The notes below the pieces were generated by a model. That model saw only the letters and a list, made by a program, of their open reading frames with translations, made no database searches and was not told the DNA's origin. Made by a program: the position numbers and the translations under genes. 64,000 nt of DNA, from positions 372,001 to 436,000 of the forward strand of contig CBDFFQ010000002.1 of NCBI GenBank assembly GCA_965246835.1, written 5' to 3'. Source of the stretch: JANPPS01 sp965246835. GTDB taxonomy: Bacteria; Pseudomonadota; Alphaproteobacteria; Acetobacterales; Acetobacteraceae. Of this stretch, positions 42,342-50,619 are shown one piece after another. Each line of letters begins with the position of its first letter. Position 1 is the first letter of the stretch.

Positions 42342-43423
42342 GGATGCTGGTGTGGCAGTGGGGGCGGCGGGGAGCCGGGCCGCGTTTCGCGGTCGATCTA
42401 GTGCAGGGATTTCGCGCCGTGCCAGGCACCCAGGCGCTGCTGTCGCTCTCGGCCGGGGCAGAGATCCTGCAGACCAAGCAGCCGCCGGAGAACGATTTCT
42501 ACTTCCGCACCTATGCCGGCACCGGCGGGTTCGTGCGCCGCATGATGAGCGCGCCATTGCTGGCGCCCCGCGTGGAGCATTGGCTGCGCGAGCAGCGGGT
42601 GGAGGTCGCGCTCTGTGCGATGCCGGCGCCGCTCGATTTGGTGATGGCCCGGGCGGCGCGGCGGGCGGGCATCCCGTTCGCCGTCGTGGTGCATGACGCC
42701 GACAGCCATCCCGGCGATGCCTTCCCCTTGCAGATGCGCCTGCAACGGCGCCTGCTGCAACAGGCCGATGCCCTGTTCGCGCTCACCGCCCACGTGGCCG
42801 ACGGCATCCGGCAACAGGGTCTGGATCGCGGGCGAAAACTGTTCATGGCGGCCCATACGCCGTTCGTGTTCGGGCCGCCGCCGCCGCCACCGGGGGCGCA
42901 TGGCGGGAAGCTGCGCCTGCTCTCGTTCGGGCGATTGCTGCCCTATAAGGGCCTCGACCTCCTGGCCAACGCCCTCACCCATCTCGGCCCCCGGACCGAT
43001 CTGGAGGTCCGCGTGGTCGGCAGCGGGCCCGAGACGGCGGTGCTGGCGGCCTTGCGCCAGGTGCCCGGCGTCACCGTCGAGAATCGCTGGGTGCCGGAAG
43101 ACGAGATCGTCTCTCTGCTTGCCTGGGCGGACGCGCTGGTGCTGTCGCATCGCGAAGCCAGCCAAAGCGGGGTCGCCGCCGCCGCCATCGCCGCCCGGCG
43201 CTGGGTGGTTGCCACCCGGGTCGGCGGGCTGATGGAGCAGGTGGCGGGGGAGCCCCTGGCGCTGCTGTGCGACCCGACGCCGGAGAGCATTGCCGAGGCT
43301 CTCATGACCCTTCTGGTTAACCGCAGCCTGCCGCCGCCAATGGCCGCCACGGCATCCTCCTCGGGCGCGCGGTGGCGGGAGGTGGGGGCGGGGATGGTCC
43401 GGGACGTCGCGTCGTTAATCTAG
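42338..43423 (+). CDS. Glycosyltransferase, GT4-like
   Basis: 361 residues. It opens MRMLVWQWGRRGAGPRFAVD, with a glycine-rich nucleotide-binding-type loop, and later has LRLLSFGRLLPYKGLDLLAN, VVGSGPE, and LVLSHREASQSGVAAAAIAA, where the usual EGFG/E motif is replaced by EASQSG. A GT-B fold enzyme with a slightly unusual donor site. ATG overlaps the stop of the first glycosyltransferase by 4 bases; the two probably act in sequence on one glycan. Confidence 0.82.
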   Translation: MRMLVWQWGRRGAGPRFAVDLVQGFRAVPGTQALLSLSAGAEILQTKQPPENDFYFRTYAGTGGFVRRMMSAPLLAPRVEHWLREQRVEVALCAMPAPLDLVMARAARRAGIPFAVVVHDADSHPGDAFPLQMRLQRRLLQQADALFALTAHVADGIRQQGLDRGRKLFMAAHTPFVFGPPPPPPGAHGGKLRLLSFGRLLPYKGLDLLANALTHLGPRTDLEVRVVGSGPETAVLAALRQVPGVTVENRWVPEDEIVSLLAWADALVLSHREASQSGVAAAAIAARRWVVATRVGGLMEQVAGEPLALLCDPTPESIAEALMTLLVNRSLPPPMAATASSSGARWREVGAGMVRDVASLI

Positions 43424-43542
43424 GCCCTGCGCCTGCCCCGCGTTCCTTCTGCCTGAGGTAAGCTGGAGGTCAGGTTCAGCTTGTACCTCCGAGGATGACC
43501 CAGAGGGCCGGTGCCGGCCCTCGAACAAGCACGGAGGCGGGG

Positions 43543-44589
43543 ATGTTTGTCGCACCATCGATCGGTCAGCCAATGCTACCGGGCGGGCTCAGCGTGCCAC
43601 CGAACCCCTTCCTGGATGTCCTGAAGAGCGGGTCATGCTTTCCCGAGAAGCCAGACCCCGTCGGCGAGACCCTCCGCGGCCTGGTCGGGGCCGCACGCCA
43701 TACTATGCCTGCCGCCGCGGCAGCCATGCCGGCCGACAGCCCGTTGAGGGGCACACAGCCAGTGCAGGGGGACCGTGACCTGGTCGACGTCGCGGAAGCC
43801 GCCTACGACTTCCAGCAGGCAACGGCCGGTGGCTACACCCGCCTCTCCAATGCCGAGGTGGCGAGCCATGGGATCGACCCGGCCCTGCTGCAGAATACTG
43901 CAACCGGGTTCAAGGCCGGCCTCTATGCGAATGCGCAAGGGCAAGTGGTGATCGCCTTCGCCGGCACGGACGGCCTGCATCTCGGTGATTGGCAGACCAA
44001 TGTGCAACAGGGACTGCACAATGCGGGCGGGCTGACAGACCAGTATCGCCAGGCCGGCGAACTCGCCCAGGCCACGAAGGGGGCGTTCGGCGACGACCTG
44101 GTCGGGACCACAGGGCACTCGCAGGGTGGTGCGCTGGCCTTGACGGCTGCCGCGGTAACTGGACGGCCGGCCGTCACGTTCAACTCGGCCGGCCTGTCGG
44201 ACACGACGCTGCGGCATCTCGACATCGACCCCGGCACATTTCGCGCAGCCGCGGAAGCGGGGCAGGCGCGCAACTACGTCGTGAACGGCGACATCCTGAC
44301 GGGGTTACAGGACGGCCCGGCGTTGAAATACCTGGTGCCGCAGGTACCGGGAACCCGGATCGAACTCGAGAAGGCGCACGGCCCGGCGCCGGCCCCGAAG
44401 AGCCCCGCGCCGTTCGGCGTCGCCATCGACGCCGGTGTGCCGGGCGCCATTTCCGAAGGTGTGGAGCGCCATATGCTGCCAGCCGTCAAGACGGCGCTGG
44501 ACGAGCATCTGGCGGAACTGAAGCCCGGGCAGCAACACCCCGACCCCAGCCCCACGCCGCCCAAGGTACGAATTCTCGTAATGCTGTAA
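43543..44589 (+). CDS. Lipase-like alpha/beta hydrolase, possible exported effector
   Basis: 348 residues. A class-3-lipase core is centred on the nucleophile elbow GTTGHSQGGALALTAAAVTG with an upstream QVVIAFAGTDG strand, so serine is the likely nucleophile. The first 75 residues are proline- and glycine-rich and the C-terminus is a basic, proline-rich tail; no signal peptide is seen. This layout is shared by some secreted phospholipase effectors, which is inference only. Start at 43543 has GGAGG 5 bases upstream; ATG at 43495 has no spacing for its GAGG. Confidence 0.68.
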   Translation: MFVAPSIGQPMLPGGLSVPPNPFLDVLKSGSCFPEKPDPVGETLRGLVGAARHTMPAAAAAMPADSPLRGTQPVQGDRDLVDVAEAAYDFQQATAGGYTRLSNAEVASHGIDPALLQNTATGFKAGLYANAQGQVVIAFAGTDGLHLGDWQTNVQQGLHNAGGLTDQYRQAGELAQATKGAFGDDLVGTTGHSQGGALALTAAAVTGRPAVTFNSAGLSDTTLRHLDIDPGTFRAAAEAGQARNYVVNGDILTGLQDGPALKYLVPQVPGTRIELEKAHGPAPAPKSPAPFGVAIDAGVPGAISEGVERHMLPAVKTALDEHLAELKPGQQHPDPSPTPPKVRILVML

Positions 44590-44626
44590 AAGCTGTTTGA
44601 AATGGGGTGGCGGACGGCGCCCTTCC

Positions 44627-45280
44627 TTAGGCTGCGCGCCGCATCTCCTGAAGCGCCGGCACCAGCTCCGTCAGCAAGTTCCGGAACTCGGTCCAGAGCG
44701 GGAGGATGCGGTCATCCGGGGCGATGTGCCGGATCATGGCGCCGTGGCCGGCATCGGGATCGCTGTCGAACCGGATATGCTCGGACAAGAAATGGCGGAA
44801 CCCGGCAAGCACGGGATGGGCGGTGGCGGGCGCCCGCAGCATGGACGTGAAGACGCGCTCCAAACCCCCATCCTCGTAGCTGGTCAGGCTGAGCGCCTTT
44901 GTCATATCGTCGGCGGCGCGGACGCAGTCCAGGTATCGTTGTCCGCGCGCCTCGAACAGGCGGCGTAGTGCCGGGTCGATCGGAGATAGCGCCAGCACGC
45001 GGCGCATGAACTCGTCATGGTCCATTGCTTCGCCGGCGGCCGCGACGCCGGGCCAAGGCGAGAGGTTGGAGGTGTTGCATTCCTCCCGCTCAAGGTTGGC
45101 CAGATTGGCGTCATCGGGGAACAGACGCCGCGCGATGACCAGGTTCTCCCGGAACTGGATCGAGAAGTAGTAATAGGCCCAGGCCGCCGCGACGTGCTCG
45201 GGCTCGGCCAGGTGATCCCATCCGAAATCACAGATTTCGGCGATGATCTTGGGGTAGGCATGCTCTGCCGCGGCGGTCAT
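44627..45280 (-). CDS. Haem-oxygenase-like metal-dependent oxidase-type protein
   Basis: 217 residues, all helical. A glutamate and histidines spaced as in the haem-oxygenase-like diiron family are visible: FRENLVIARRL, GEAMDHDEFMRRVLAL and HFLSEHIRFDSDPDAGHGAM. Members of that group modify small molecules or amino-acid-derived substrates with oxygen. The reaction here is unknown. Start at MTAAAEH has GGAG 6 bases before it; four more codons are possible. It is separated from the TetR gene by 69 bases on the same strand. Confidence 0.6.
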   Translation of the reverse strand: MTAAAEHAYPKIIAEICDFGWDHLAEPEHVAAAWAYYYFSIQFRENLVIARRLFPDDANLANLEREECNTSNLSPWPGVAAAGEAMDHDEFMRRVLALSPIDPALRRLFEARGQRYLDCVRAADDMTKALSLTSYEDGGLERVFTSMLRAPATAHPVLAGFRHFLSEHIRFDSDPDAGHGAMIRHIAPDDRILPLWTEFRNLLTELVPALQEMRRAA

Positions 45281-45349
45281 GAAGCGCTCCATCGCTGTTC
45301 ATTCCACCCTAGCAAAATGATCGGCCAGGACCAATCACCGCGACAAAAT

Positions 45350-45991
45350 TTAATTATTGGTCACAAGGTATCCGAGCACGGCGTCGCCGATCATCCGGCG
45401 CTGGATGTCTCGCAGCTCCGGCGCCAGCGGGTCGAGGTGCAACACCGTCGTCAGCGTGTGGCGGTTCGCCACGCGGAAGAAGCAGAAGCTGGTCATCAGC
45501 AGATGCAGCGTAGCCGCGGTCGCGTCCGCCCGAAACATGCCGGTCGCCTGACCGTGGGAGAGGATGGTCTGAATGGTTGCGATGACCGACTGATTGACGT
45601 CGCGGATCGTGGGGGAGCGGGCGATGTGCTCGGCCCGGTGCACGTTCTCGATCGTCACGAGACGCGTGAAGCGGGGATTGTCTTCGTGGTAGTCGAAACT
45701 GAACTCGACCAACCTCCGGATGGCGATGACGGGATCGAGCGTGTCGAGCGACAAGGCTTGCTCGGCGGCGCGAATTTCGGCGTAGCCTCTTTCGAGGACT
45801 GCTTGGTAGAGCCCGTCCTTGCTGCCGAAGTAATAATAGATCAGGCGGACGTTCATGCCGGTGCGCGCGGCGATGGCATCGACCCGGCCACCGGCGAGGC
45901 CGTTATCGGAGAACTCGATCAGCGCCGCATCGAGGATCATCTGGCGCGAAAGCCCGGCGTCACGGCGACGGGGTGGGGAGCCATCCGGCAT
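45350..45991 (-). CDS. TetR/AcrR-family regulator
   Basis: 213 residues. The N-terminal helix-turn-helix is clear: ILDAALIEFSDNGLAGGRVD and AIAARTGMNVRLIYYYFGSK. The C-terminal half is the variable ligand pocket. It diverges from the transport and shikimate/quinate gene set, with a symmetric site between, so it probably represses that operon and its ligand may be an aromatic-pathway hydroxy acid. Confidence 0.9.
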   Translation of the reverse strand: MPDGSPPRRRDAGLSRQMILDAALIEFSDNGLAGGRVDAIAARTGMNVRLIYYYFGSKDGLYQAVLERGYAEIRAAEQALSLDTLDPVIAIRRLVEFSFDYHEDNPRFTRLVTIENVHRAEHIARSPTIRDVNQSVIATIQTILSHGQATGMFRADATAATLHLLMTSFCFFRVANRHTLTTVLHLDPLAPELRDIQRRMIGDAVLGYLVTNN

Positions 45992-46008
45992 GGGGCCTCA
46001 GAATCACA

Positions 46009-46045
46009 TTGACTTGAATTAAACGCTTACTTAAGAGGCGGTCAA
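46009..46045. promoter_or_regulatory. Promoter/operator region between the TetR gene and the transport operon
   Basis: An AT-rich 37-base stretch in otherwise GC-rich DNA. TTGAC at 46009-46013 is mirrored by GTCAA at 46041-46045, with an inner TTAA...TTAA pair. TTGACT with TTAAGA (46031-46036) 16 bases on gives a sigma-70-like promoter towards the permease gene. A TetR-type operator overlapping the promoter is plausible. Confidence 0.35.
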
Positions 46046-46078
46046 GGCTTGTGAATAAAGCGGGGGGAGGAATCATTC

Positions 46079-46747
46079 GTGGAAACGTCGCTCGACTTCT
46101 CCGTCGTGGGTGATCGATTGCCCGCCCTGCTGTGGGGATGCGTCGCCACGATCGGCCTCGCCCTTGCGGGGATGACGCTGGCGTTGCTGATCGGCGTGTT
46201 CGGCGTGCTGACCCGGTCATCACGCGTGGCGCCTCTGCGCTGGGCCACGATGGCGTTCGTCGAGATCATCCGGAACACCCCGTTCCTGGTGCAGATCTTC
46301 TTCCTGTTCTTCGCGCTGCCACAGCTGGGATTGAAGCTGAACCCGACCGTCACGGCCATCATTGCGCTCGGCGTGAATGGCGGCGCCTACGCGATCGAGA
46401 TCATCCGGGGCGGGGTGCAAAGCATCCAGAAGGGCCAGACGGAGGCCGGGCTGGCGCTCGGTCTGCACCGGGCGCAGGTGTTCCGGCTGATCGTGCTGAA
46501 GCCGGCGCTGCGGGCCGTGTTCCCGTCGCTGGCCGGGCAATTCATCCTGCTGACGCTGACATCGAGCATTTGCTCGTCCATCGCGGCCTACGAACTGACC
46601 TCGGTGGCGCAGCGGATCGAGAGCGACACGTTTCGCAGCTTCGAAGTCTATTTCACCATCACCGCGATGTATCTGGTGATTTCCTGGATGTTCATGACCG
46701 GGTTCGCGGCGATCTCCCGCCAGTACCTCAGCTACCCGGTGCGCTGA
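46079..46747 (+). CDS. Polar amino acid-type ABC transporter permease
   Basis: 222 residues from a GTG start behind GGAGGA. HisM/GltK-type permease: VEIIRNTPFLVQIFFLFFAL is the N-terminal family motif and the coupling loop is QKGQTEAGLALGLHRAQVFR. About five membrane helices. It forms a heterodimer with the next gene product. The substrate need not be an amino acid; the catabolic genes downstream point to a quinate- or shikimate-like acid. Confidence 0.88.
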   Translation: METSLDFSVVGDRLPALLWGCVATIGLALAGMTLALLIGVFGVLTRSSRVAPLRWATMAFVEIIRNTPFLVQIFFLFFALPQLGLKLNPTVTAIIALGVNGGAYAIEIIRGGVQSIQKGQTEAGLALGLHRAQVFRLIVLKPALRAVFPSLAGQFILLTLTSSICSSIAAYELTSVAQRIESDTFRSFEVYFTITAMYLVISWMFMTGFAAISRQYLSYPVR

Positions 46748-46750
46748 GCC

Positions 46751-47404
46751 ATGAGCCATCAATTCGGACTGGCAGAGTTCGGCTTCCTGCTTCGCGGCCT
46801 GCAATGGACCGTGCTGCTTGCGATCATCGCTTTCGTGGGTGGGGGGGCGATGGGCCTCGTGGTGGCATTGGGGCGGGTGTCGCGGCGGCGGTGGGTGCGC
46901 CGGGTGATGGCGGGATACGTGGCCGTGTTCCAGGGCACGCCGCTGCTGATGCAGTTATTCGTGGTGTATTACGGGCTGGGGCTCGTGGGCCTGCGTTTGC
47001 CGGCCTGGGCCGCGGTCGCCTTTGCATTCACGCTGAACGCCAGCGCTTTCCTGGGTGAGATCTGGCGCGGCGCCATCCAGGCCGTGCCGGGCGGGCAGGC
47101 GGAGGCGGCGAGCGCGCTGGGCCTGCGCTACCTGCAGCACATGCGGCTGGTGGTGATGCCGCAGGCGTTCCGGATCGCGCAGCCGGCCACGGTGGGCTAC
47201 GGCGTGCAGCTCATCAAGGGCACGTCGTTGGCCGCGATCGTGGGCTTCATCGAGCTGGCGCGGGCGGGGCAGATCCTGTCCAACCAGACCTTCCAGCCCA
47301 TCCTGGTGTTTGGCGTCGTAGGCGCGATCTACTTCGCCTTATGCTGGCCGCTGTCACTGTATAGTGCGCGGCTTGAGACGCGGTTCGCCGCTGCTTCCCG
47401 CTGA
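46751..47404 (+). CDS. Polar amino acid-type ABC transporter permease
   Basis: 217 residues, same family as the preceding permease. VFQGTPLLMQLFVVYYGLGL is the family motif and PGGQAEAASALGLRYLQHMR the coupling loop. Three bases separate the two genes. No ATP-binding protein gene follows, so a shared ATPase from elsewhere must energise the pair. Confidence 0.88.
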   Translation: MSHQFGLAEFGFLLRGLQWTVLLAIIAFVGGGAMGLVVALGRVSRRRWVRRVMAGYVAVFQGTPLLMQLFVVYYGLGLVGLRLPAWAAVAFAFTLNASAFLGEIWRGAIQAVPGGQAEAASALGLRYLQHMRLVVMPQAFRIAQPATVGYGVQLIKGTSLAAIVGFIELARAGQILSNQTFQPILVFGVVGAIYFALCWPLSLYSARLETRFAAASR

Positions 47405-47425
47405 ACCAATAACAGGAGAGCCTGC

Positions 47426-48268
47426 ATGACCGAGATGACGCGCCGCACGATGTTGACTGGAAGCTTGACGCTGACCGGAAGCTTGGCTGTGGCCGGCGCC
47501 GCCCTGCTGCCCCGCATGGCGTGGGCGGACACGGTGGCCGACATCAAGAAGAAGGGTGTCGTCACCATCGGCATCCAGGGCGACAACGCACCCTGGGGCT
47601 TCGTGAACAGTGCCGGCGTGGTCGATGGCTTCGACAGCGACGTGGGCAAGCTATTCGCCGCCTTCCTGGGCGTGAAGGCCGAATTCATGCCGCTCGCGGT
47701 CGCGAACCGCATCCCGGCGCTCACGACGGGGCGGTGCGACATCCTGTTCGCGACCATGGCGATGCTGCCGGAGCGGGCGAAGGCCGTGCAATACAGCAAG
47801 CCCTATGTCGCCAACATCATCGGGCTGGTTGCGGCCAAGACCACCGCCATCAAGACCAATGCCGACATGAAGTCCGTCACGATCGGCGTGCCGCGCGGCT
47901 CCGTGGGCGATACGCAGGTGACGAAGAACGCGCCGGAGGGCACCACGATCCGCCGCTTCGACGACGACGCCAGCACCATCCAGGCGCTGCTGTCGGGCCA
48001 GGTCGAGGCCGCGGGCTCCAACATGTTCTACGTGCAGCGCCTCGATCAATCCAAGCCCGGCATGTTCGAGACCAAGCTCGAGTTCAGCCGGCTCTATAAC
48101 GGCGCCTGCTGCCGGTTGGGCGACAAGGAGATGAACACGGCGGTCAACGCCTTCATCGACCAGATCGTGGCCAATGGCGAGCTGGCGAAGCCCTACCAGA
48201 AGTGGATGAACATGGCGCCGCCGGCTTTCCCCGGCTCGATCGAAGGCGTACCGTTCACCGTGAGCTGA
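47426..48268 (+). CDS. ABC transporter substrate-binding protein (family 3)
   Basis: 280 residues. A twin-arginine-type leader is likely (TRRTMLTGSLTLTGSLAVAG, cleavage near AWA-DT). The mature protein has the family 3 start VADIKKKGVVTIGIQGDNAP and FVNSAGVVDGFDSDVGKLFA. The final genes of the operon act on shikimate-pathway acids, so one of these may be the ligand. A hairpin without a T-tract follows the gene. Confidence 0.88.
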   Translation: MTEMTRRTMLTGSLTLTGSLAVAGAALLPRMAWADTVADIKKKGVVTIGIQGDNAPWGFVNSAGVVDGFDSDVGKLFAAFLGVKAEFMPLAVANRIPALTTGRCDILFATMAMLPERAKAVQYSKPYVANIIGLVAAKTTAIKTNADMKSVTIGVPRGSVGDTQVTKNAPEGTTIRRFDDDASTIQALLSGQVEAAGSNMFYVQRLDQSKPGMFETKLEFSRLYNGACCRLGDKEMNTAVNAFIDQIVANGELAKPYQKWMNMAPPAFPGSIEGVPFTVS

Positions 48269-48275
48269 AGCCGGG

Positions 48276-48301
48276 GTGGGCGGGATTCGCGTCCCGCCCA
48301 C
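48276..48301 (+). other. Intercistronic hairpin between the binding-protein gene and aroQ
   Basis: Perfect 10-base stem GTGGGCGGGA against TCCCGCCCAC with a 6-base loop. No run of Ts follows, so mRNA stabilisation or partial attenuation is likelier than full termination. It would keep binding-protein message in excess. Confidence 0.5.
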
Positions 48302-48319
48302 ACCACACGAGGAACACCG

Positions 48320-48760
48320 ATGCCGAAGCCGATCTTCATCCTGAACGGCCCCAACCTCAACCTGCTGGGCAAGCGTCAGCCGGAGATCTACGGCCACGAG
48401 ACCCTCGCCGATGTGGAGCGGGACTGCCGGGCGCTGGCAACGGAGCTCGGCTTCGACATCCGCTTCCACCAGAGCAACCGCGAATACGAAATCATCGAGT
48501 GGATCCATGAGGCACGGGACGCCGCCTCCGCCATCGCCATCAACCCGGCCGCCTTCACCCACACCTCCGTCGCGATCCTCGATGCGCTCAACGCGTTCGA
48601 CGGCCCGGTGATCGAGCTCCACATCTCCAACGTGCACAAGCGCGAGCCCTTCCGGCACCATTCCTACGTCTCGGCCCGGGCGGACGCCGTGATCGCCGGG
48701 TGCGGCACGGAGGGCTACCGCCTGGCGCTGCGACGCCTCGCGACCTTGGTTCAGGCATGA
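48320..48760 (+). CDS. aroQ: Type II 3-dehydroquinate dehydratase
   Basis: 146 residues. The N-terminus has FILNGPNLNLLGKRQPEIYG with the catalytic tyrosine, INPAAFTHTSVAILDAL follows, and the histidine is in IELHISNVHKREPFRHHS. It interconverts 3-dehydroquinate and 3-dehydroshikimate. In this operon, with a dehydratase and a dehydrogenase for the same acids, a catabolic role (quiB-like) is likely. ATGA overlap with the next gene. Confidence 0.94.
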   Translation: MPKPIFILNGPNLNLLGKRQPEIYGHETLADVERDCRALATELGFDIRFHQSNREYEIIEWIHEARDAASAIAINPAAFTHTSVAILDALNAFDGPVIELHISNVHKREPFRHHSYVSARADAVIAGCGTEGYRLALRRLATLVQA

Positions 48761-50619
48761 CCCGGCGCAAATCCATCGCGACGGTCGCGCTGAGCGGCAG
48801 CCTGCCGGATAAGCTGGAGGCCGCGGCGTCCGTGGGCTTCGACGGGGTGGAGATCATGGAGGCCGATTTGCTGGCCTTCGACGGGTCGCCCGCCGACATC
48901 AAACGCATCGCAGGCAACCTCGGCCTGCAGATCGACATCTATCAGCCGTTCCGCGACTTCGAGGCGATGCCGGACCCGGTCCGCGCCCGCAACCTCGATC
49001 GGGCAGAGCGCAAGTTCGACGTGATGCAGGCGCTCGGCACCGACTTGGTGCTGGTGTGCAGCAACACGCAGGCCGCCGCGATCGACGACGATGCCCGCGC
49101 CGCCGCCGATCTGCACGCCATGGCCGAACGCGCCGGCGCCCGCGGCCTGCGCGTGGGATTCGAGGCGCTGAGCTGGGGGCGGAACATCCGGCTCTGGGGC
49201 CATGCCTGGCGCATCGTGCAGGCGGCAGACCACCCCGCCCTTGGCCTGATTGTCGACAGCTTCCATACCCTGGCCCTGGGTGACGACCCCGACGGCATCG
49301 CGGACGTGCCCGCGGACCGCCTGTTCTACGTGCAGCTCGCCGATGCGCCGCGCCTCAGCATGGACGTGCTGTCGTGGAGCCGCCATTCGCGCAACTTCCC
49401 CTATCAGGGCGAGCTGCCGGTCGATCGCTTCGTCCGCGCCGTGCTGGCCAGCGGCTATCGGGGGCCTTTGTCGCTCGAGGTGTTCAACGACGAGTTCCGC
49501 GCCGCCCCGGCCCGCATGATCGCCCGCGACGGCCTGCGGTCCCTGATCCTGGTGGAGGCCGAGGCGACCAGCCCCGCGCCACTCCCCGCCGTGCCGGTGA
49601 TCGAGGGCGTCGCCTTCATCGAGTTCGCCGTCGATGAGGAGACCGGCATCGCGCTGGCCGCCATGCTGACCCGGCTCGGCTTCCGCCATGCCGGGCGGCA
49701 TCGGTCCAAATCGGTGCAGCTCTATCGCCAGGGCGGCGTCAACCTGATCCTGAACAGCGAGCAGGACAGCGCGGCCTCCGAGCACTTCCAGCACCACGGC
49801 GCCACCGTGTGCGGCATCGGGCTGTTCGTGGACGACCCCGCCCGCGCCGTCGCCCGCGCCCGCGCGCTGCTGATCCCCGATTGGTCGGAGCCCGTGGGGG
49901 AGGGGGAGCGGCGCATCCCCGCCGTGCGCGGGCCGGATGGCACGCTGATCAACCTGGTGGGACCGGAGGACGCGGGACGTAGTTTCCTGGAGGACGATTT
50001 CGTGCTGTCGGGCGCGGATGCCGGGGGCGCGGGGCTCATCGGCATCGATCACCTGGCGATGGCGCTGCCGCCGGGGCGAATGGACACCTACGTGCTGTTC
50101 TGGCGCTCCCTGTTCGGCTTGTTGCCGCAGCCGATCATGGACATCCCGGACCCGTATGGCCTGGTGCAGAGCCGGGCGATGGTGAACGCGAGCGGCACGC
50201 TGCGCCTCACGTTCAACATCTCCGGCGCGCGGGAGACCGTGACCAACCGCATGGTCTCCACCTTCGCCGGCGCCGGGGTCCACCATATGGCGCTGGCGAC
50301 CGCGGACATCGCGGGCACCGTGCGGCACTGGGCTGCCCGTGGCGCCGAGACGCTGCAGGTGCCGTCCAATTACTACGAGGACGTCGCGGCCCGGCTCTCG
50401 CTGGATGAGGCCATGACGGCGGAGCTGGAGCGGCTCGGCTTGCTCTATGACCATGACGCGGCCGGGCGGTTCCGCCACGCCTACACGGCGCCATTCCAGG
50501 ACCGGTTCTTCTTCGAGGCGGTGGAGCGGCAGGACGGGTATGCCGGGTTCGGAGCTGCCAACGCCGCCGTCCGTATGGCGGCGCAGGCCCGGCGCATGCC
50601 GGCGCCGATCCCGTCGTGA
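48757..50619 (+). CDS. 3-dehydroshikimate dehydratase with HPPD-like C-terminal domain (QuiC-like)
   Basis: 620 residues. Residues 1 to about 270 form a sugar-isomerase-like TIM barrel with metal ligands in VGFEALSWG, IVDSFHTL, FYVQLADAP and LSLEVFNDEF. Residues about 285-600 are two VOC-type modules like 4-hydroxyphenylpyruvate dioxygenase (EGVAFIEFAV, GIDHLAMALP, HHMALATADI). This matches the two-domain bacterial dehydroshikimate dehydratases that make protocatechuate. Start overlaps aroQ by 4 bases and the stop overlaps the next start by 4. Confidence 0.86.
   Translation: MTRRKSIATVALSGSLPDKLEAAASVGFDGVEIMEADLLAFDGSPADIKRIAGNLGLQIDIYQPFRDFEAMPDPVRARNLDRAERKFDVMQALGTDLVLVCSNTQAAAIDDDARAAADLHAMAERAGARGLRVGFEALSWGRNIRLWGHAWRIVQAADHPALGLIVDSFHTLALGDDPDGIADVPADRLFYVQLADAPRLSMDVLSWSRHSRNFPYQGELPVDRFVRAVLASGYRGPLSLEVFNDEFRAAPARMIARDGLRSLILVEAEATSPAPLPAVPVIEGVAFIEFAVDEETGIALAAMLTRLGFRHAGRHRSKSVQLYRQGGVNLILNSEQDSAASEHFQHHGATVCGIGLFVDDPARAVARARALLIPDWSEPVGEGERRIPAVRGPDGTLINLVGPEDAGRSFLEDDFVLSGADAGGAGLIGIDHLAMALPPGRMDTYVLFWRSLFGLLPQPIMDIPDPYGLVQSRAMVNASGTLRLTFNISGARETVTNRMVSTFAGAGVHHMALATADIAGTVRHWAARGAETLQVPSNYYEDVAARLSLDEAMTAELERLGLLYDHDAAGRFRHAYTAPFQDRFFFEAVERQDGYAGFGAANAAVRMAAQARRMPAPIPS

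Noticed and set aside
43495..43542. Upstream ATG for the lipase-like gene
   Set aside because: Its GAGG is directly against the ATG; the ATG at 43543 has properly spaced GGAGG.
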